DNA of 64,000 nucleotides from Microbacterium esteraromaticum. Its GTDB lineage: Bacteria; Actinomycetota; Actinomycetes; Actinomycetales; Microbacteriaceae. Positions within the stretch are counted from its first letter, which is position 1. Each line of letters begins with the position of its first letter. Below, in pieces: positions 42,791-54,623 of the stretch. The stretch is taken from contig NZ_CP043732.1 of assembly GCF_014084045.1 (NCBI RefSeq), positions 3,303,525 to 3,367,524 on the forward strand. Reading direction: 5' to 3'. The position numbers and the translations under genes are program-made. Below the pieces are notes generated by a model. That model was given only the letters and a program-made list of their open reading frames with translations. It was not told where the DNA came from and did not search any database.

Positions 42791-43562
42791 AGTCGCTCTC
42801 CAGCGGTGTCACGTAGGCGTTCGAGAGTCCGCCGTCGACGAGGAAGTCCATCGCCGTGATGAAGCTCGACTCGTCGCTGCCGAGGAAGGACACGGCGTTC
42901 GCGATCTCCTCCGGCTCGGCGAAGCGGCCCATCGGCACGTGCACGAGCCGGCGAGCGGCGCGCTCGGGGTCCTTGGCGAACAGCTCCTGCAGCAGGGGGG
43001 TGTTGACCGGCCCCGGGCACAGAGCATTCACCCGGATGCCCTTGCGCGCGAACTGCACGCCCAGTTCACGTGTCATCGCGAGCACGCCGCCCTTCGAGGC
43101 GGTGTAGGAGATCTGCGAGGTAGCGGCGCCCATGATGGCCACGAACGACGCGGTGTTGATGATCGATCCGCTGCCCTGCCCGAGCATGTACGGCAGCACG
43201 GCCTTGCAGCAGTAGTAGACGCTGGTGAGGTTGACGTCCTGCACCAGGTTCCAGGCGTCGATCCCGGTCTTCAGGATCGAGTCGTCCGACGCGGGCGAGA
43301 TGCCCGCGTTGTTGAACGCGATGTCGATGCGCCCGTACGTGTCGTGCGCGACCTTGAACAGGTTCTCGACCTCAGCCTGATCCGTGACGTTCACCTTGAC
43401 GAAGACGCCGCCGAGTTCGTCTGCGATGCGCGGGCCGTTCTCCTCGTCGAGGTCGCCGATGACGACCTTCGCGCCCTCCGCGACGAACTTCTTCGCCGTC
43501 GCGAGACCGATTCCGCTGCATCCGCCGGTGATGACGCCGACCTTGCCCTCGAGCTTTCCCAT
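42783..43562 (-). CDS. SDR family NAD(P)-dependent oxidoreductase
   Basis: The 259-residue protein has the classical SDR motifs: GVITGGCSGIGLATAKKF (TGxxxGIG), FNNAGISP, catalytic Ser-Tyr-Lys in NTASF...SYTASKGG, and CPGPVNTPLL. The ATG at 43562 follows AAGGAA. Within the gamma-glutamyl amine operon it may reduce or oxidise a hydroxyl intermediate (for instance from an amino alcohol side-chain or to 4-hydroxybutyrate); the precise substrate is unknown. Confidence 0.88.
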   Translation of the reverse strand: MGKLEGKVGVITGGCSGIGLATAKKFVAEGAKVVIGDLDEENGPRIADELGGVFVKVNVTDQAEVENLFKVAHDTYGRIDIAFNNAGISPASDDSILKTGIDAWNLVQDVNLTSVYYCCKAVLPYMLGQGSGSIINTASFVAIMGAATSQISYTASKGGVLAMTRELGVQFARKGIRVNALCPGPVNTPLLQELFAKDPERAARRLVHVPMGRFAEPEEIANAVSFLGSDESSFITAMDFLVDGGLSNAYVTPLESDFE

Positions 43563-43594
43563 CGTGTGTTCCTTCATGTCTTTCGTGGATCTGA

Positions 43595-44989
43595 TCAGTT
43601 TTCGGTGGAGATGAAGACGTTCTTCACCTCGGAGAACGAGTCCGGTGCGTCCGGTCCGAGCTCGCGCCCGAGCCCCGACTGCTTGAACCCGCCGAACGGG
43701 GTCCAGTACCGCACCGACGAGTGCGAGTTGACCGACAGGTTGCCGCTCTCCACGCCTCTGGCGACACGCAGCGCACGGCCGATGTCGCGGGTGAAGATCG
43801 ATCCTGACAGCCCGTACTCGGTGTCGTTGGCCTTGGCGATGGCATCCGCCTCGTCGGTGAAGGGCATGACCGCCAGCACCGGGCCGAACAGCTCCTGCGA
43901 CCACACCGGATCGGTCGTTCCCCGTGGCATGACCACGGTGGGGGCGAGCCAGTACCCGCTCGACGCGTCGGGTGCCTGGCCGCGGAAGGCGACATCGGCG
44001 TCGATCAGCGCAGAGGCGACGGAGTCGCGCTGCCTCGCCGAGATCAGCGGCCCCATCTCGGCGTCCTCGGCGGCGGGGTCCTTCACGCGGAAGGCCTCGA
44101 CCGCCGGCTGCAGCAGTTCGAGGAAGCGGTCGTACACGCTCTGCTGCACGAGGATGCGCGAACGCGCGCAGCAGTCCTGGCCGGCGTTGTCGAGCCCCGC
44201 ACCCGGGGCGGATGCCGCGGCCTTCTCCAGGTCCGCGTCATCGAACACGATGTTGGCGTTCTTGCCGCCGAGCTCGAGTGTGAGCCGCTTCACCTGGTCG
44301 GCACAGCCGCGCATGATGCCCTTGCCGACATCGGTCGACCCGGTGAAGCAGACCTTGCGCACCAGCGGGTGGGTGACGAACCGGTCGCCGACGACGCTGC
44401 CCTTGCCGGGGATGACGGTGAAGACGCCCTCTGGGATGCCCGCCTCGAGCGCCAGCTCGCCAAGACGCATCGCCGTGAGCGGGGTGAGCTCGGCCGGCTT
44501 GAGCACCACCGTGTTGCCCGCCGCGAGCGCGGGCCCGAATCCCCAGCCGGCGATCGGCATCGGGAAGTTCCACGGCACGATGATGCCGACCACCCCGAGC
44601 GGCTCGTGGAAAGTGATGTCCACACCGCCGGGAACCGGGATCTGGCGTCCGAAATGACGTTCCGGTGACGCACTGTAGTAGTTCAGCACGTCGCGGACGT
44701 TGCCCGCCTCCCACCGGGCGTTGCCGATCGTGTGGCCGCTGCCCGCCACCTCGAGCTCTGCGAGCTCGCCGATGTGCGCGTCGACCGCCGCCGCGAACGA
44801 GCGCAGCAGGCGTGCCCGCTCGCCGGGCGCGATCGCCCGCCAGGCCGGATAGGCGCGGTGTGCACGCTCGATCGCGGCATCGGTCTCTGCGAGATCGGCC
44901 TGCGGCACGTCGGCGACGCGATCGCCGGTGGCAGGGTTCAGGACGGTGAAGGTGCCGCCCGCTCCGAAGGGTGTCGTGGGGATCCTCAT
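43595..44989 (-). CDS. Aldehyde dehydrogenase (PuuC-like)
   Basis: The 464-residue enzyme has the ALDH signature: VGIIVPWNFPMPIAGWGFGP, FTGSTDVGKGIMRG, LELGGKNANIVFDDADLE with the general-base glutamate, and NAGQDCCARSRILVQ with the nucleophilic cysteine. Its position between the glutamine synthetase and the SDR suggests oxidation of gamma-glutamyl-aminoaldehyde. The ATG at 44989 is preferred; a GTG at 44995 overlaps the synthetase stop. Confidence 0.92.
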   Translation of the reverse strand: MRIPTTPFGAGGTFTVLNPATGDRVADVPQADLAETDAAIERAHRAYPAWRAIAPGERARLLRSFAAAVDAHIGELAELEVAGSGHTIGNARWEAGNVRDVLNYYSASPERHFGRQIPVPGGVDITFHEPLGVVGIIVPWNFPMPIAGWGFGPALAAGNTVVLKPAELTPLTAMRLGELALEAGIPEGVFTVIPGKGSVVGDRFVTHPLVRKVCFTGSTDVGKGIMRGCADQVKRLTLELGGKNANIVFDDADLEKAAASAPGAGLDNAGQDCCARSRILVQQSVYDRFLELLQPAVEAFRVKDPAAEDAEMGPLISARQRDSVASALIDADVAFRGQAPDASSGYWLAPTVVMPRGTTDPVWSQELFGPVLAVMPFTDEADAIAKANDTEYGLSGSIFTRDIGRALRVARGVESGNLSVNSHSSVRYWTPFGGFKQSGLGRELGPDAPDSFSEVKNVFISTEN

Positions 44990-44991
44990 GT

Positions 44992-46379
44992 TCACAGCCT
45001 CTCGAATCCGCGGCGGAGCTCCCAGTCGGTGACCGCTGCGTCGAACGCCTCGATCTCGACATCCGCATAGTGCACGTAGTGACGCACGACGTCCTCGCCG
45101 AACACCTGCGCGGCGATCTCCGACCCCGCGAGAGCGTCGCGCGCCTCGCGCATCGTCGTGGGGACCGTCGGCGCACCCGACTCGTAGGCGTTGCCGGTGA
45201 TGCCCTCCCCAGCTCGAGTTCGTTCTCGACGCCGTACAGACCGCCGGCGAGCATGGCGGCGAGGCCGAGATAAGGATTCATGTCGCCACCGGGCAGGCGG
45301 TTCTCCATGCGGGCGCTGCGGCCGCTGCCGACCAGACGCACGGCGGTGCTGCGGTTGTCGACGCCCCACGCGATCGCGGTCGGGGCGAACGAGCCCTTCA
45401 CGAATCGCTTGTACGAGTTGATGTTCGGCGCGTAGAACAGGGTGAACTCGCGCATGGTCGCGAGCACGCCGGCGATGAAGTGGTCGTAGACGGCCGAGCG
45501 CCGCCCGTGCTGGTCGTCCCAGAACACCAGTGAGTCGTCGTCCTTGCCTCGCAGCGACATGTGCACGTGGCACGAGTTGCCCTCGCGCTGATTGGGCTTG
45601 GCCATGAACGTGATCGACTGGCCGTGCCTGCGGGCGATGTCCTTCGACGCGGTCTTGTAATACGAGTGGTTGTCTGCCGTGGCCATGACCTCGTCGTAGA
45701 GGAACGCGATCTCGTGCTGTCCGAAGTTGCACTCCCCCTTGGCGGACTCGACGGTCAGGCCCGAGTCGTACATGGTGTTGCGGATCTCACGCAGCAGCGG
45801 CTCGACGATCGACGAACCGAGGATCGAGTAGTCGACGTTGTACTGGTTGGCGGGCACGAGATCGCGGTAGCCGTCGTTCCACGCCTTCTCGTACGGCGTG
45901 TTGTAGATCACGAACTCGAGCTCGGTGCCCGCGACGGCCTTCCAGCTGTGCCGCGCTGCGCGATCGGTCTGCGCTCGCAGCATGCTTCGCGGAGAGACCC
46001 GCACCGGATCCCCTGTCGTGCTGGTGAGGTCGCACTGGATCATCACCGCACCGGGCTGGTGGGGCACGAGGCGGATGGTCGCGAGATCCGGTATGAACTC
46101 CATGTCACCGTAGCCGCTCGCCCAGGAGGCGTGCTCGTACCCGTCGATGGTGTTCATGTCGACGTCGACGGCGAGCAGGTAGTTGCACCCCTCGGTGCCG
46201 TGACCGAGCACGGAGTCGAGGAAGAACCGGGCGTGCAGCAGCTTGCCCTGCAGTCGGCCCTGCATGTCGGTGAAGGCCAGGACGACGGTGTCGATGTCGC
46301 CCTCGAGGATGAGGCTGCGCAGCCTATCGACGCTCAGCATCCGGTCGTTGCGCATGGGTGGGATGTCGATCTGTGTCAT
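44992..46379 (-). pseudogene. Glutamine synthetase family protein (gamma-glutamylpolyamine synthetase-like), frameshifted
   Basis: Translation from ATG 46379 gives a GS type I-like protein of the GlnA3/GlnA4/PuuA class: VLAFTDMQGRLQGKLLHARF, GTELEFVIYNTPYEKAW, ESAKGECNFGQHEIAF, FMAKPNQREGNSCHVHMSL, NRSTAVRLVGSG. After NELELG the frame goes wrong, while the expected end (GEGITGNAYESGAPTVP ... WELRRGFERL) continues in another frame to the stop at 44992. Adding one base to the CCCC at 45207-45210 restores LELGEGITG. PuuA-like enzymes glutamylate amines such as putrescine or ethanolamine. Consensus error is the likeliest cause. Confidence 0.85.
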
Positions 46380-47089
46380 TTCAGGAGGCCCTTCAGGAGT
46401 GCGGCCGTGGCGTCGCAGTGCGCGGCCATGGTCAGGCGCGCCCGCTCGGCGTCGCCGTCGAGGATCGCCGCGACGATCTCTCGATGCTCGGCATCGGCGT
46501 GTTCGATGTTCTTCTTCAGGAATGGGATCTCGGCGAGCAGCTGGTGGATCCGCACCTGCACGCCGCTGCAGGCGTGGGCGAGGTCGTCCGAGCCGCACAC
46601 CGTGCTGATGGCGAGGTGCAGACGGGCATCCGCCTGCCGGTACTCGGCCGGCGACGCGGCGGCGTCCACCTCGGCGAGGCTGGTCTGCAGCAGCTCCCGC
46701 TGCTCAGCGGTGAGATCCGTGAGCGCGGCTCTGTGCGCGGCACCGGGCTCGATCACCGAGCGGAAGATGATGAGGCCGTCGACCTCGGCTCTGCGCGGCG
46801 GGTTCTGGTCGGCGGGCCACACGCGCGCGGGCGGCTCGACGACGGTGCCCCCTCCGCGCCCCCGGGTCGTGGAGACGAGCCCGGCGGCGCGGAGGGCGCT
46901 GATGGCCTCCCTCAGGGTGGCGCGCGAGACGTTGAGCCGCTCGGCGAGCTCGCGCTCGCCAGGCAGCTTCGTCCCCACCCGGAAGATGCCGAGCTGGATG
47001 GCCGACCCGAGCTGCTCGACGCAGGATTCGAAGGCCATCTGCCCGCGCACCGGGTGCAGCGCGGCGTCCACCAGTGGGGAGTCCATCAT
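46376..47089 (-). CDS. FadR/GntR family regulator with FCD domain
   Basis: The 237-residue protein has an N-terminal winged helix (KLPGERELAERLNVSRATLR, REAISALRAAGLVSTTRGRG) and an all-helical FCD domain (RSVIEPGAAHRAAL, DARLHLAISTVCGSDDLAH, DAEHREIVAAI) with Asp/His metal-ligand positions. It lies inside the permease-synthetase operon, coupled to both by TGATG and ATGA overlaps, so it probably represses the operon in response to a carboxylate or amine-derived ligand. Confidence 0.9.
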   Translation of the reverse strand: MMDSPLVDAALHPVRGQMAFESCVEQLGSAIQLGIFRVGTKLPGERELAERLNVSRATLREAISALRAAGLVSTTRGRGGGTVVEPPARVWPADQNPPRRAEVDGLIIFRSVIEPGAAHRAALTDLTAEQRELLQTSLAEVDAAASPAEYRQADARLHLAISTVCGSDDLAHACSGVQVRIHQLLAEIPFLKKNIEHADAEHREIVAAILDGDAERARLTMAAHCDATAALLKGLLK

Positions 47090-48632
47090 CACTCGTCCAG
47101 GAGCTTGTCCGCGGCCTTGGTGAGGTGCGTGGCCTCGGCGTGGTTCATGAAGTCGCGCTTGCCGTACGCGAACCAGAGCACCACGCACAGCAGGGCGACG
47201 ACCGCGACGGCGACCGGCGCGTAGTTGAAGGTCTCGACCGTGACGGGGTTCACCGGGGGCAGGACGAAGAGGATGACGATGAAAATCACCCATGCCACGG
47301 CCACCCAGCCCACCAGCGCGCTCCACCGGCCGAGGTTCCACGGCCCCGGAGTGAAGTCGCGGCTCAGGCGGCGCAGCAGCACAGGGGTGACGTAGCCGAT
47401 GTACAGTCCGATCACCGCGATCGAGGTGACGGCCGCGTACGCGGTCGTGTTGAACAGCGCAGGCACCGTGACCAGGATCGACAGGGCGACGCACAGCCAG
47501 ATCGAGTTGGTCGGAGTGCCCGTGCGCTTGTTCACCTGCGCCCACAGACGCGAGCCGGGAATGGCGTTGTCGCGCGAGAACGCGTAGCTCATGCGGGAGT
47601 TCGCCGTGACCGATGCCATGCCGCAGAAGAACTGGGCACCGCAGACGATGAACAGCAGGAACTTCGCCACATCGGGGTTGTTCAGCGCATCCATGAAGAT
47701 CTGGGCAGGGCCCGACCCGAGACCGGTGTTGACGATCTTCGACAGGCCCTCCTCGCTGCCGTCCGGGATCGCCGCGACGATCGTGTAGAGCAGGATCCAC
47801 CCGCCGATGATCGACACCAGCACGCTCATCACGATGCCCTTCGGTGCCGCGACGGCGGCGTTCTTCGTCTCCTCGGCGACGTGCGCGGACGCGTCGTAGC
47901 CGGTGTACGTGTACTGGGCCATCAGCAGCCCCATGAGGAACACGTACGGTCCGAATCCCCAGCCGGTCTCGTTGTAGAACGTGGTGAACGTCCAGCCGAC
48001 GCTCTGGTGGCTGGTGGGCATGATCCACAGCACGGCGACGATGATCAGCACACCGACGATGTGCCACCAGGCGGACACGGTGGAGAGCAGGCTGACGATG
48101 TTGACGCCGAAGGTGTTCAGCAGACCGTGGATCACGATCAGCACGACGAACAGGGTGAACGTGCCCAGTGCCGTGACCTCGGTGCCCCACATGAGGTTGG
48201 CGAACGCCATCATGGTCGCGGCGGCGCCGTAGTCGATGGCGGCGGTGACGGCGACCTCGCCGAGGAAGTTGTACCAGCCGACGAACCAGGCCCACTGGCG
48301 CTTGTTCTTCTTGGCCAGTCGCCCGGCCCAGAAGTAGAGCCCGCCGGCGGTCGGGTACCGGGAGCAGACCTCGGCCATGGCAAGGGCGACGCACAGCACG
48401 AAGACGCCGACCAGCGGCCAGCCGATGGTGATCGCGCTCGGTCCCCCGACTTCAGCGCGATGTTGAACGAGGTGATGCATCCCGCGAGGATCGAGATGAT
48501 CGAGAACGACACCGCGAAGTTCGAGAAGCCCGACATTCCGCGGTGGAGTTCCTGCTTGTAACCGAGTTCTGCGAGAGCGGCGGCGTCATCGTCGACGTGA
48601 CCGTCACCCACAGCCTTTGTGGATTCGCTCAT
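47089..48632 (-). pseudogene. APC family amino acid/amine permease, frameshifted
   Basis: From ATG 48632 the N-terminus reads DDDAAALAELGYKQELHRGM, FSNFAVSFSIISILAGCITS and NIALKSG, then the frame is lost; the rest of a twelve-segment APC permease (GWPLVGVFVLCVALAMAEVC, GGLYFWAG, YTGYDASAHVAEETKN, FSRDNAIPGSRLW) continues in another frame to 47089. Adding one base to the CCCCC at 48443-48447 gives LKSGGPSAITIGWP, a normal APC sequence. The protein likely imports the amine degraded by the operon. Probable consensus error. Confidence 0.85.
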
Positions 48633-48673
48633 GGAAGTGCTACCTGCTTTCGATGGAGGGAGCGTATGGAGCG

Positions 48674-48712
48674 ATTCTGGCGTCACAGGGTCGGGACTGT
48701 CAATGGTCCGAC
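48674..48712 (-). promoter_or_regulatory. Promoter and possible operator of the gamma-glutamyl amine operon
   Basis: On the minus strand a perfect -35 TTGACA (48698-48703) is followed after 18 bases by CAGAAT (48674-48679) as a -10. An imperfect inverted repeat, GTCGGAC and GTCCCGAC, flanks the -35 (48690-48712), well placed for repression by the operon's FCD regulator. The permease ATG lies about 40 bases downstream. Confidence 0.55.
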
Positions 48713-48736
48713 TTCAAACCTTTTCCCGGACGATGC

Positions 48737-49639
48737 TCAGCGTGCCCGGGGGTGCGAGGTCGCGTAGACGTCGCGGAGGGCATCCACCGACACGTGGGTG
48801 TAGATCTGCGTGGTGGCCACCGATGCGTGGCCGAGCAGCTCCTGCACCACCCGCACGTCGGCCCCGCCCTGCAGCAGATGGGTCGCGAAGCTGTGCCGAA
48901 GCGTGTGGGGCGACACGTCGGCGGCGATCTGGGCGCGCTCGGCCGCGGCGCGGATCACGAGCCACGCGCTCTGGCGCGACAGCGGGGCGCCGCGTGCCCC
49001 GAGGAACAGCCGTGCCGTCGCGCGCCCCTTGGTCGCGAGCTCAGGGCGCACCCTGGTGAGGTACGCGTCGATCGCGGCTCGCGCATACGAGCCGACCGGC
49101 ACGATGCGCTCCTTGTCGCCCTTGCCGCGCAGGCGCAGCACGTCGCCGTACGCGAGGTCGTCGACATCGAGGGATACCGCCTCCGACACCCGCGCGCCGG
49201 TCGCGTAGAGCAGCTCGAGCAGGGCACGATCACGCATGCCGAGCGGCTCCTCCGCGGAAGGCGCGGCGAGAAGCCGCTCGACCTGATCGATGGTCAGCGC
49301 CTTGGGCAGCCGCTGCGGTGTCTTCGGAGGACGGAGGCGCCCCGTCGGGTCGTCGGTCTCGATGCCCTCGCGCACCAGGAACCGATGCCACCCACGAACG
49401 GCCGACTGCAGCCGGGCCAGGCTCGTCGCGGCCGGCGGCGGCTCGGCGCCCGCGCGATCGGCGATGAACGCCGACACGGCGCCGGGATCGACGGCATCCG
49501 TCGTCTCGATGCCCCGCTCCCCCAGCCACGAGAGGTAGCCGGCGAGGTCGCGCCGGTAGGCGGCGACCGTGTGCTCCGAGAGGCCGCGCTCGATCGTGAC
49601 GTGACGCAGGTACGCGTCGAGCGCCCGGTCGAGCCGCAT
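48737..49639 (-). CDS. xerD: Tyrosine recombinase XerD
   Basis: The 300-residue protein has an N-terminal SAM-like domain (ALDAYLRHVTIERGLSEHTV) and the catalytic domain with the R-K-H-R-H-Y residues: LLYATGARVSEAVSL, RGKGDKERIVPV, SPHTLRHSFATHLLQGGADV, LLGHASVATTQIYTHV. It resolves chromosome dimers with XerC at dif. Its place behind pyrG and a Nudix gene is the usual core location, so it is not part of the island. ATG 49639 lies one base after the Nudix stop. Confidence 0.94.
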   Translation of the reverse strand: MRLDRALDAYLRHVTIERGLSEHTVAAYRRDLAGYLSWLGERGIETTDAVDPGAVSAFIADRAGAEPPPAATSLARLQSAVRGWHRFLVREGIETDDPTGRLRPPKTPQRLPKALTIDQVERLLAAPSAEEPLGMRDRALLELLYATGARVSEAVSLDVDDLAYGDVLRLRGKGDKERIVPVGSYARAAIDAYLTRVRPELATKGRATARLFLGARGAPLSRQSAWLVIRAAAERAQIAADVSPHTLRHSFATHLLQGGADVRVVQELLGHASVATTQIYTHVSVDALRDVYATSHPRAR

Positions 49640-49640
49640 G

Positions 49641-52024
<2,384 letters not shown>

Positions 52025-52032
52025 TTATCCTA

Positions 52033-53721
52033 TCAGTTGATCGCCGAGCCGAGGCTCAGCAGTTCACGGGCGTGAGTGAGCGCGGCATCCGAATCGGTGA
52101 GGCCGGAGAGCAGACGCGCCATCTCCGCCTCGCGCTGCTCCCCCTCCAGCCGGGTGACGCTGGACGCGGTCACCGCGCCGTCGTTCGATTTCACGACGGA
52201 GAGATGGTTGTTCGCGAATGCGGCCACCTGGGCCAGATGCGTGACGGCGATGACCTGCGAGGTGCGGGCCAGCTGCGCCAGCCTTCGTCCGACCTCGATG
52301 GCCGCGGCTCCTCCGATGCCGGCATCCACCTCGTCGAAGACGAAGGTCGGCACGGGATCGGTGCCGGCGATGACGACCTCGATGGCGAGCATCACCCGCG
52401 AGAGCTCGCCGCCGGACGCGCCCTTCGACACCGACCGCGGCTCCGCGCCGGGGTGCGGCGCCAGCAGGATCGCCACATCATCGCGACCGTGCGCCGACTC
52501 GGCGCCTGGCGACACGCGGGCTTCGAGCGTGGCATCCGGCATCGCCAGTGCGTGCAGCTCGTCGGTGACCGCTGCCGACAGGCGAACGGCGGCGGCCGTG
52601 CGCACCTCGGTGAGAGCGGCGGCCGCATCGTCGAGGGCGGCGCGGGCGCTCTCGGCCTCGGCGGTGAGCCGTTCGATGCGGTCGCCGTCGTCGTCGAGCT
52701 CTGCCAGGCGGAGCGAGCCGGTCTCCCAGATGCGAAGCGCCGCCTCGAGCGAGCCGTGCTGGCGGACCAGACCGCCCAGTGCCGCACGCCGCTCCTCGAC
52801 AGCGGCGAGCTCATGCGGGCCCGACTCGTCGAGGTCGGCGAGATAGCCGGACAGCTGCTGGGCGAGATCGGCGGCACGATAGCCGAGGTCGGCGATCGTC
52901 TCGGCGATCTCGGTGAGCTTCGGGTCGGCGCTGCGCTCGAGCGCGCGGCGGGCCTCGGCGAGCAGCGCCCCCACGTCGGGGTCGCCCTCCTCGCTCGAGA
53001 GTGCGGAGCGGGCGACGGACGCCGACAGCCGCAGCTCCTCGGAGTTCGCGAGCCGCTCGGCGCGCTCGTTGAGCTCGACGTCCTCACCCGGCTGCGGCTC
53101 GAGCTGCTCGATCTCGGCGAGCTGCTCGCGCAGCAGAGCGGCCTCGGCCGCGCGGCGGTCGCGGTTCGCGGTGAGCTCCGTGATCTCCGCATCCAGTTCT
53201 CGCCAGCGCCCGAAGCGCTCTCGGTAGGTCGCGAGCGCTTCGGCGATCGGCTCGCCGCCGAACCGGTCGAGCGCGTCGCGCTGGGCGGCGGCAGACCGAA
53301 GACGCAGCTGCTCTGACTGCCCGTGAACGACGACGAGCTCCTCGGCGAGCGAGGCGAGGACGCCGGCTGGAGCGGGGCGCCCGCCGACGCTCGCGCGACT
53401 GCGCCCTTCGGCGCTGAGTGTGCGCGAGACGTACAGCTCTGCGGCGTCTCCCGCCGGCTCGAGCTCACCGCCTGCATCGGTGACGATGTCGGCGATCGGC
53501 CCGTCGGGCGGCACCATCCAGACGCCGGCGACGGATGCCTGCGTGGCGCCCGCGCGGATCGCGGACGAATCGGCGCGTGCGCCGAGCAGCAGCCCGAGGC
53601 CGGTCACGACCATGGTCTTTCCCGCACCGGTCTCGCCGGTGACGGCGGTGAACCCGGCTCCGAGGGGCAACACCGCGTCGTCGATCACACCGAGACCGCG
53701 GATGCGCATCTCATCGATCAC
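52033..53721 (-). CDS. recN: DNA repair protein RecN
   Basis: The 562-residue SMC-like ATPase has Walker A GETGAGKT at about 29-36, long coiled-coil helices (about 160-370), the signature SKGASGGELSRVMLAIE and Walker B FVFDEVDAGIGG, then AVTHLAQVAAFA. RecN acts in double-strand break repair. I chose GTG 53721, which overlaps the NAD kinase stop (GTGA) and gives the usual MIDEMRIRGLGVID start. Confidence 0.94.
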   Translation of the reverse strand: MIDEMRIRGLGVIDDAVLPLGAGFTAVTGETGAGKTMVVTGLGLLLGARADSSAIRAGATQASVAGVWMVPPDGPIADIVTDAGGELEPAGDAAELYVSRTLSAEGRSRASVGGRPAPAGVLASLAEELVVVHGQSEQLRLRSAAAQRDALDRFGGEPIAEALATYRERFGRWRELDAEITELTANRDRRAAEAALLREQLAEIEQLEPQPGEDVELNERAERLANSEELRLSASVARSALSSEEGDPDVGALLAEARRALERSADPKLTEIAETIADLGYRAADLAQQLSGYLADLDESGPHELAAVEERRAALGGLVRQHGSLEAALRIWETGSLRLAELDDDGDRIERLTAEAESARAALDDAAAALTEVRTAAAVRLSAAVTDELHALAMPDATLEARVSPGAESAHGRDDVAILLAPHPGAEPRSVSKGASGGELSRVMLAIEVVIAGTDPVPTFVFDEVDAGIGGAAAIEVGRRLAQLARTSQVIAVTHLAQVAAFANNHLSVVKSNDGAVTASSVTRLEGEQREAEMARLLSGLTDSDAALTHARELLSLGSAIN

Positions 53722-54623
53722 GACGCACCTCGCCATCCTGCGACGGGCAGCTGGAACTTGCGCACCAGGCGGTTGGTGAAGGCGGTCGGATGCAGGCGGG
53801 CCAGTCGCACCGGGTGCGACGAGCGACGCACGACGACGCGAGCGCCGGGCGGCAGGTCGTGCGAGCGCCGCCCGTCGCACCAGAGGATGCCGCTGCCGTC
53901 GGTGCGCTCGAGCATCTCGATCGCCACCGATGCCTCCGGTCCCACCACGAGCGGCTTGGCGAAGAGGGCGTGGGCCGACAGCGGCACGACCGCGATAGCC
54001 TCGACCGTCGGCCAGATGACAGGTCCGCCGGCCGAGAAGTTGTAGGCGGTGGATCCCGTCGGCGTCGAGACGACCATGCCGTCGCATCCGAAGCTCGACA
54101 GCGGACGGCCGTCGATCTCGATGACGACCTCGATCATGCGCTCGCGGCTGGCCTTCTCGACAGTCGCCTCGTTGAGGGCCCAGGTCTCGAAGACGACGGC
54201 CCCGTCGACGTCCTTCACCCGCACGGACAGGGCGAGGCGTTCCTCGACCTCGTAGTCGCGGTCGATGACGCGGGCGACGGCGGCATCCATGTCATCGCGA
54301 TCGATCTCGGCGAGGAAGCCGACGTGACCCATGTTGATCCCGAGCACGGGTGCGTCCGAGCCGCGCACGAGCTCGGCGGCGCGCAGGATCGTGCCGTCTC
54401 CGCCGAGCACGATGGCGAGCTCGAGGTCGTGGATGGCGACGTCCGTTCCGAGCAGCCCGACGTCGGCGAAGCGCTCATCGAGGGCGACGAACTCGTCGTG
54501 GTCGGCCGCGGGCAGCACGGGGGTCGCTCCTGCGCCGCGCAGGGCGTCGACGACCCTGAGGGCCGCGGCGACCGTGTCTTCGCGCTTGGCGTGGGCGACG
54601 ACCAGGATGTGGCGCTCGTTCAT
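53718..54623 (-). CDS. nadK: NAD kinase
   Basis: The 301-residue protein has the NAD kinase GGDGT motif (AIVLGGDGTILRAAELV), GINMGHVGFLAEID, ALNEATVEKASRERM and the glycine-rich STPTGSTAYNFSAGGPVI. It phosphorylates NAD+ to NADP+. ATG 54623 sits behind AGGAGG and overlaps the tlyA stop (ATGA). Confidence 0.95.
   Translation of the reverse strand: MNERHILVVAHAKREDTVAAALRVVDALRGAGATPVLPAADHDEFVALDERFADVGLLGTDVAIHDLELAIVLGGDGTILRAAELVRGSDAPVLGINMGHVGFLAEIDRDDMDAAVARVIDRDYEVEERLALSVRVKDVDGAVVFETWALNEATVEKASRERMIEVVIEIDGRPLSSFGCDGMVVSTPTGSTAYNFSAGGPVIWPTVEAIAVVPLSAHALFAKPLVVGPEASVAIEMLERTDGSGILWCDGRRSHDLPPGARVVVRRSSHPVRLARLHPTAFTNRLVRKFQLPVAGWRGAS

Noticed and set aside
48737..49639. Integrase of the island
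   Set aside because: This tyrosine recombinase is 20 kb away in the conserved pyrG block and matches XerD.
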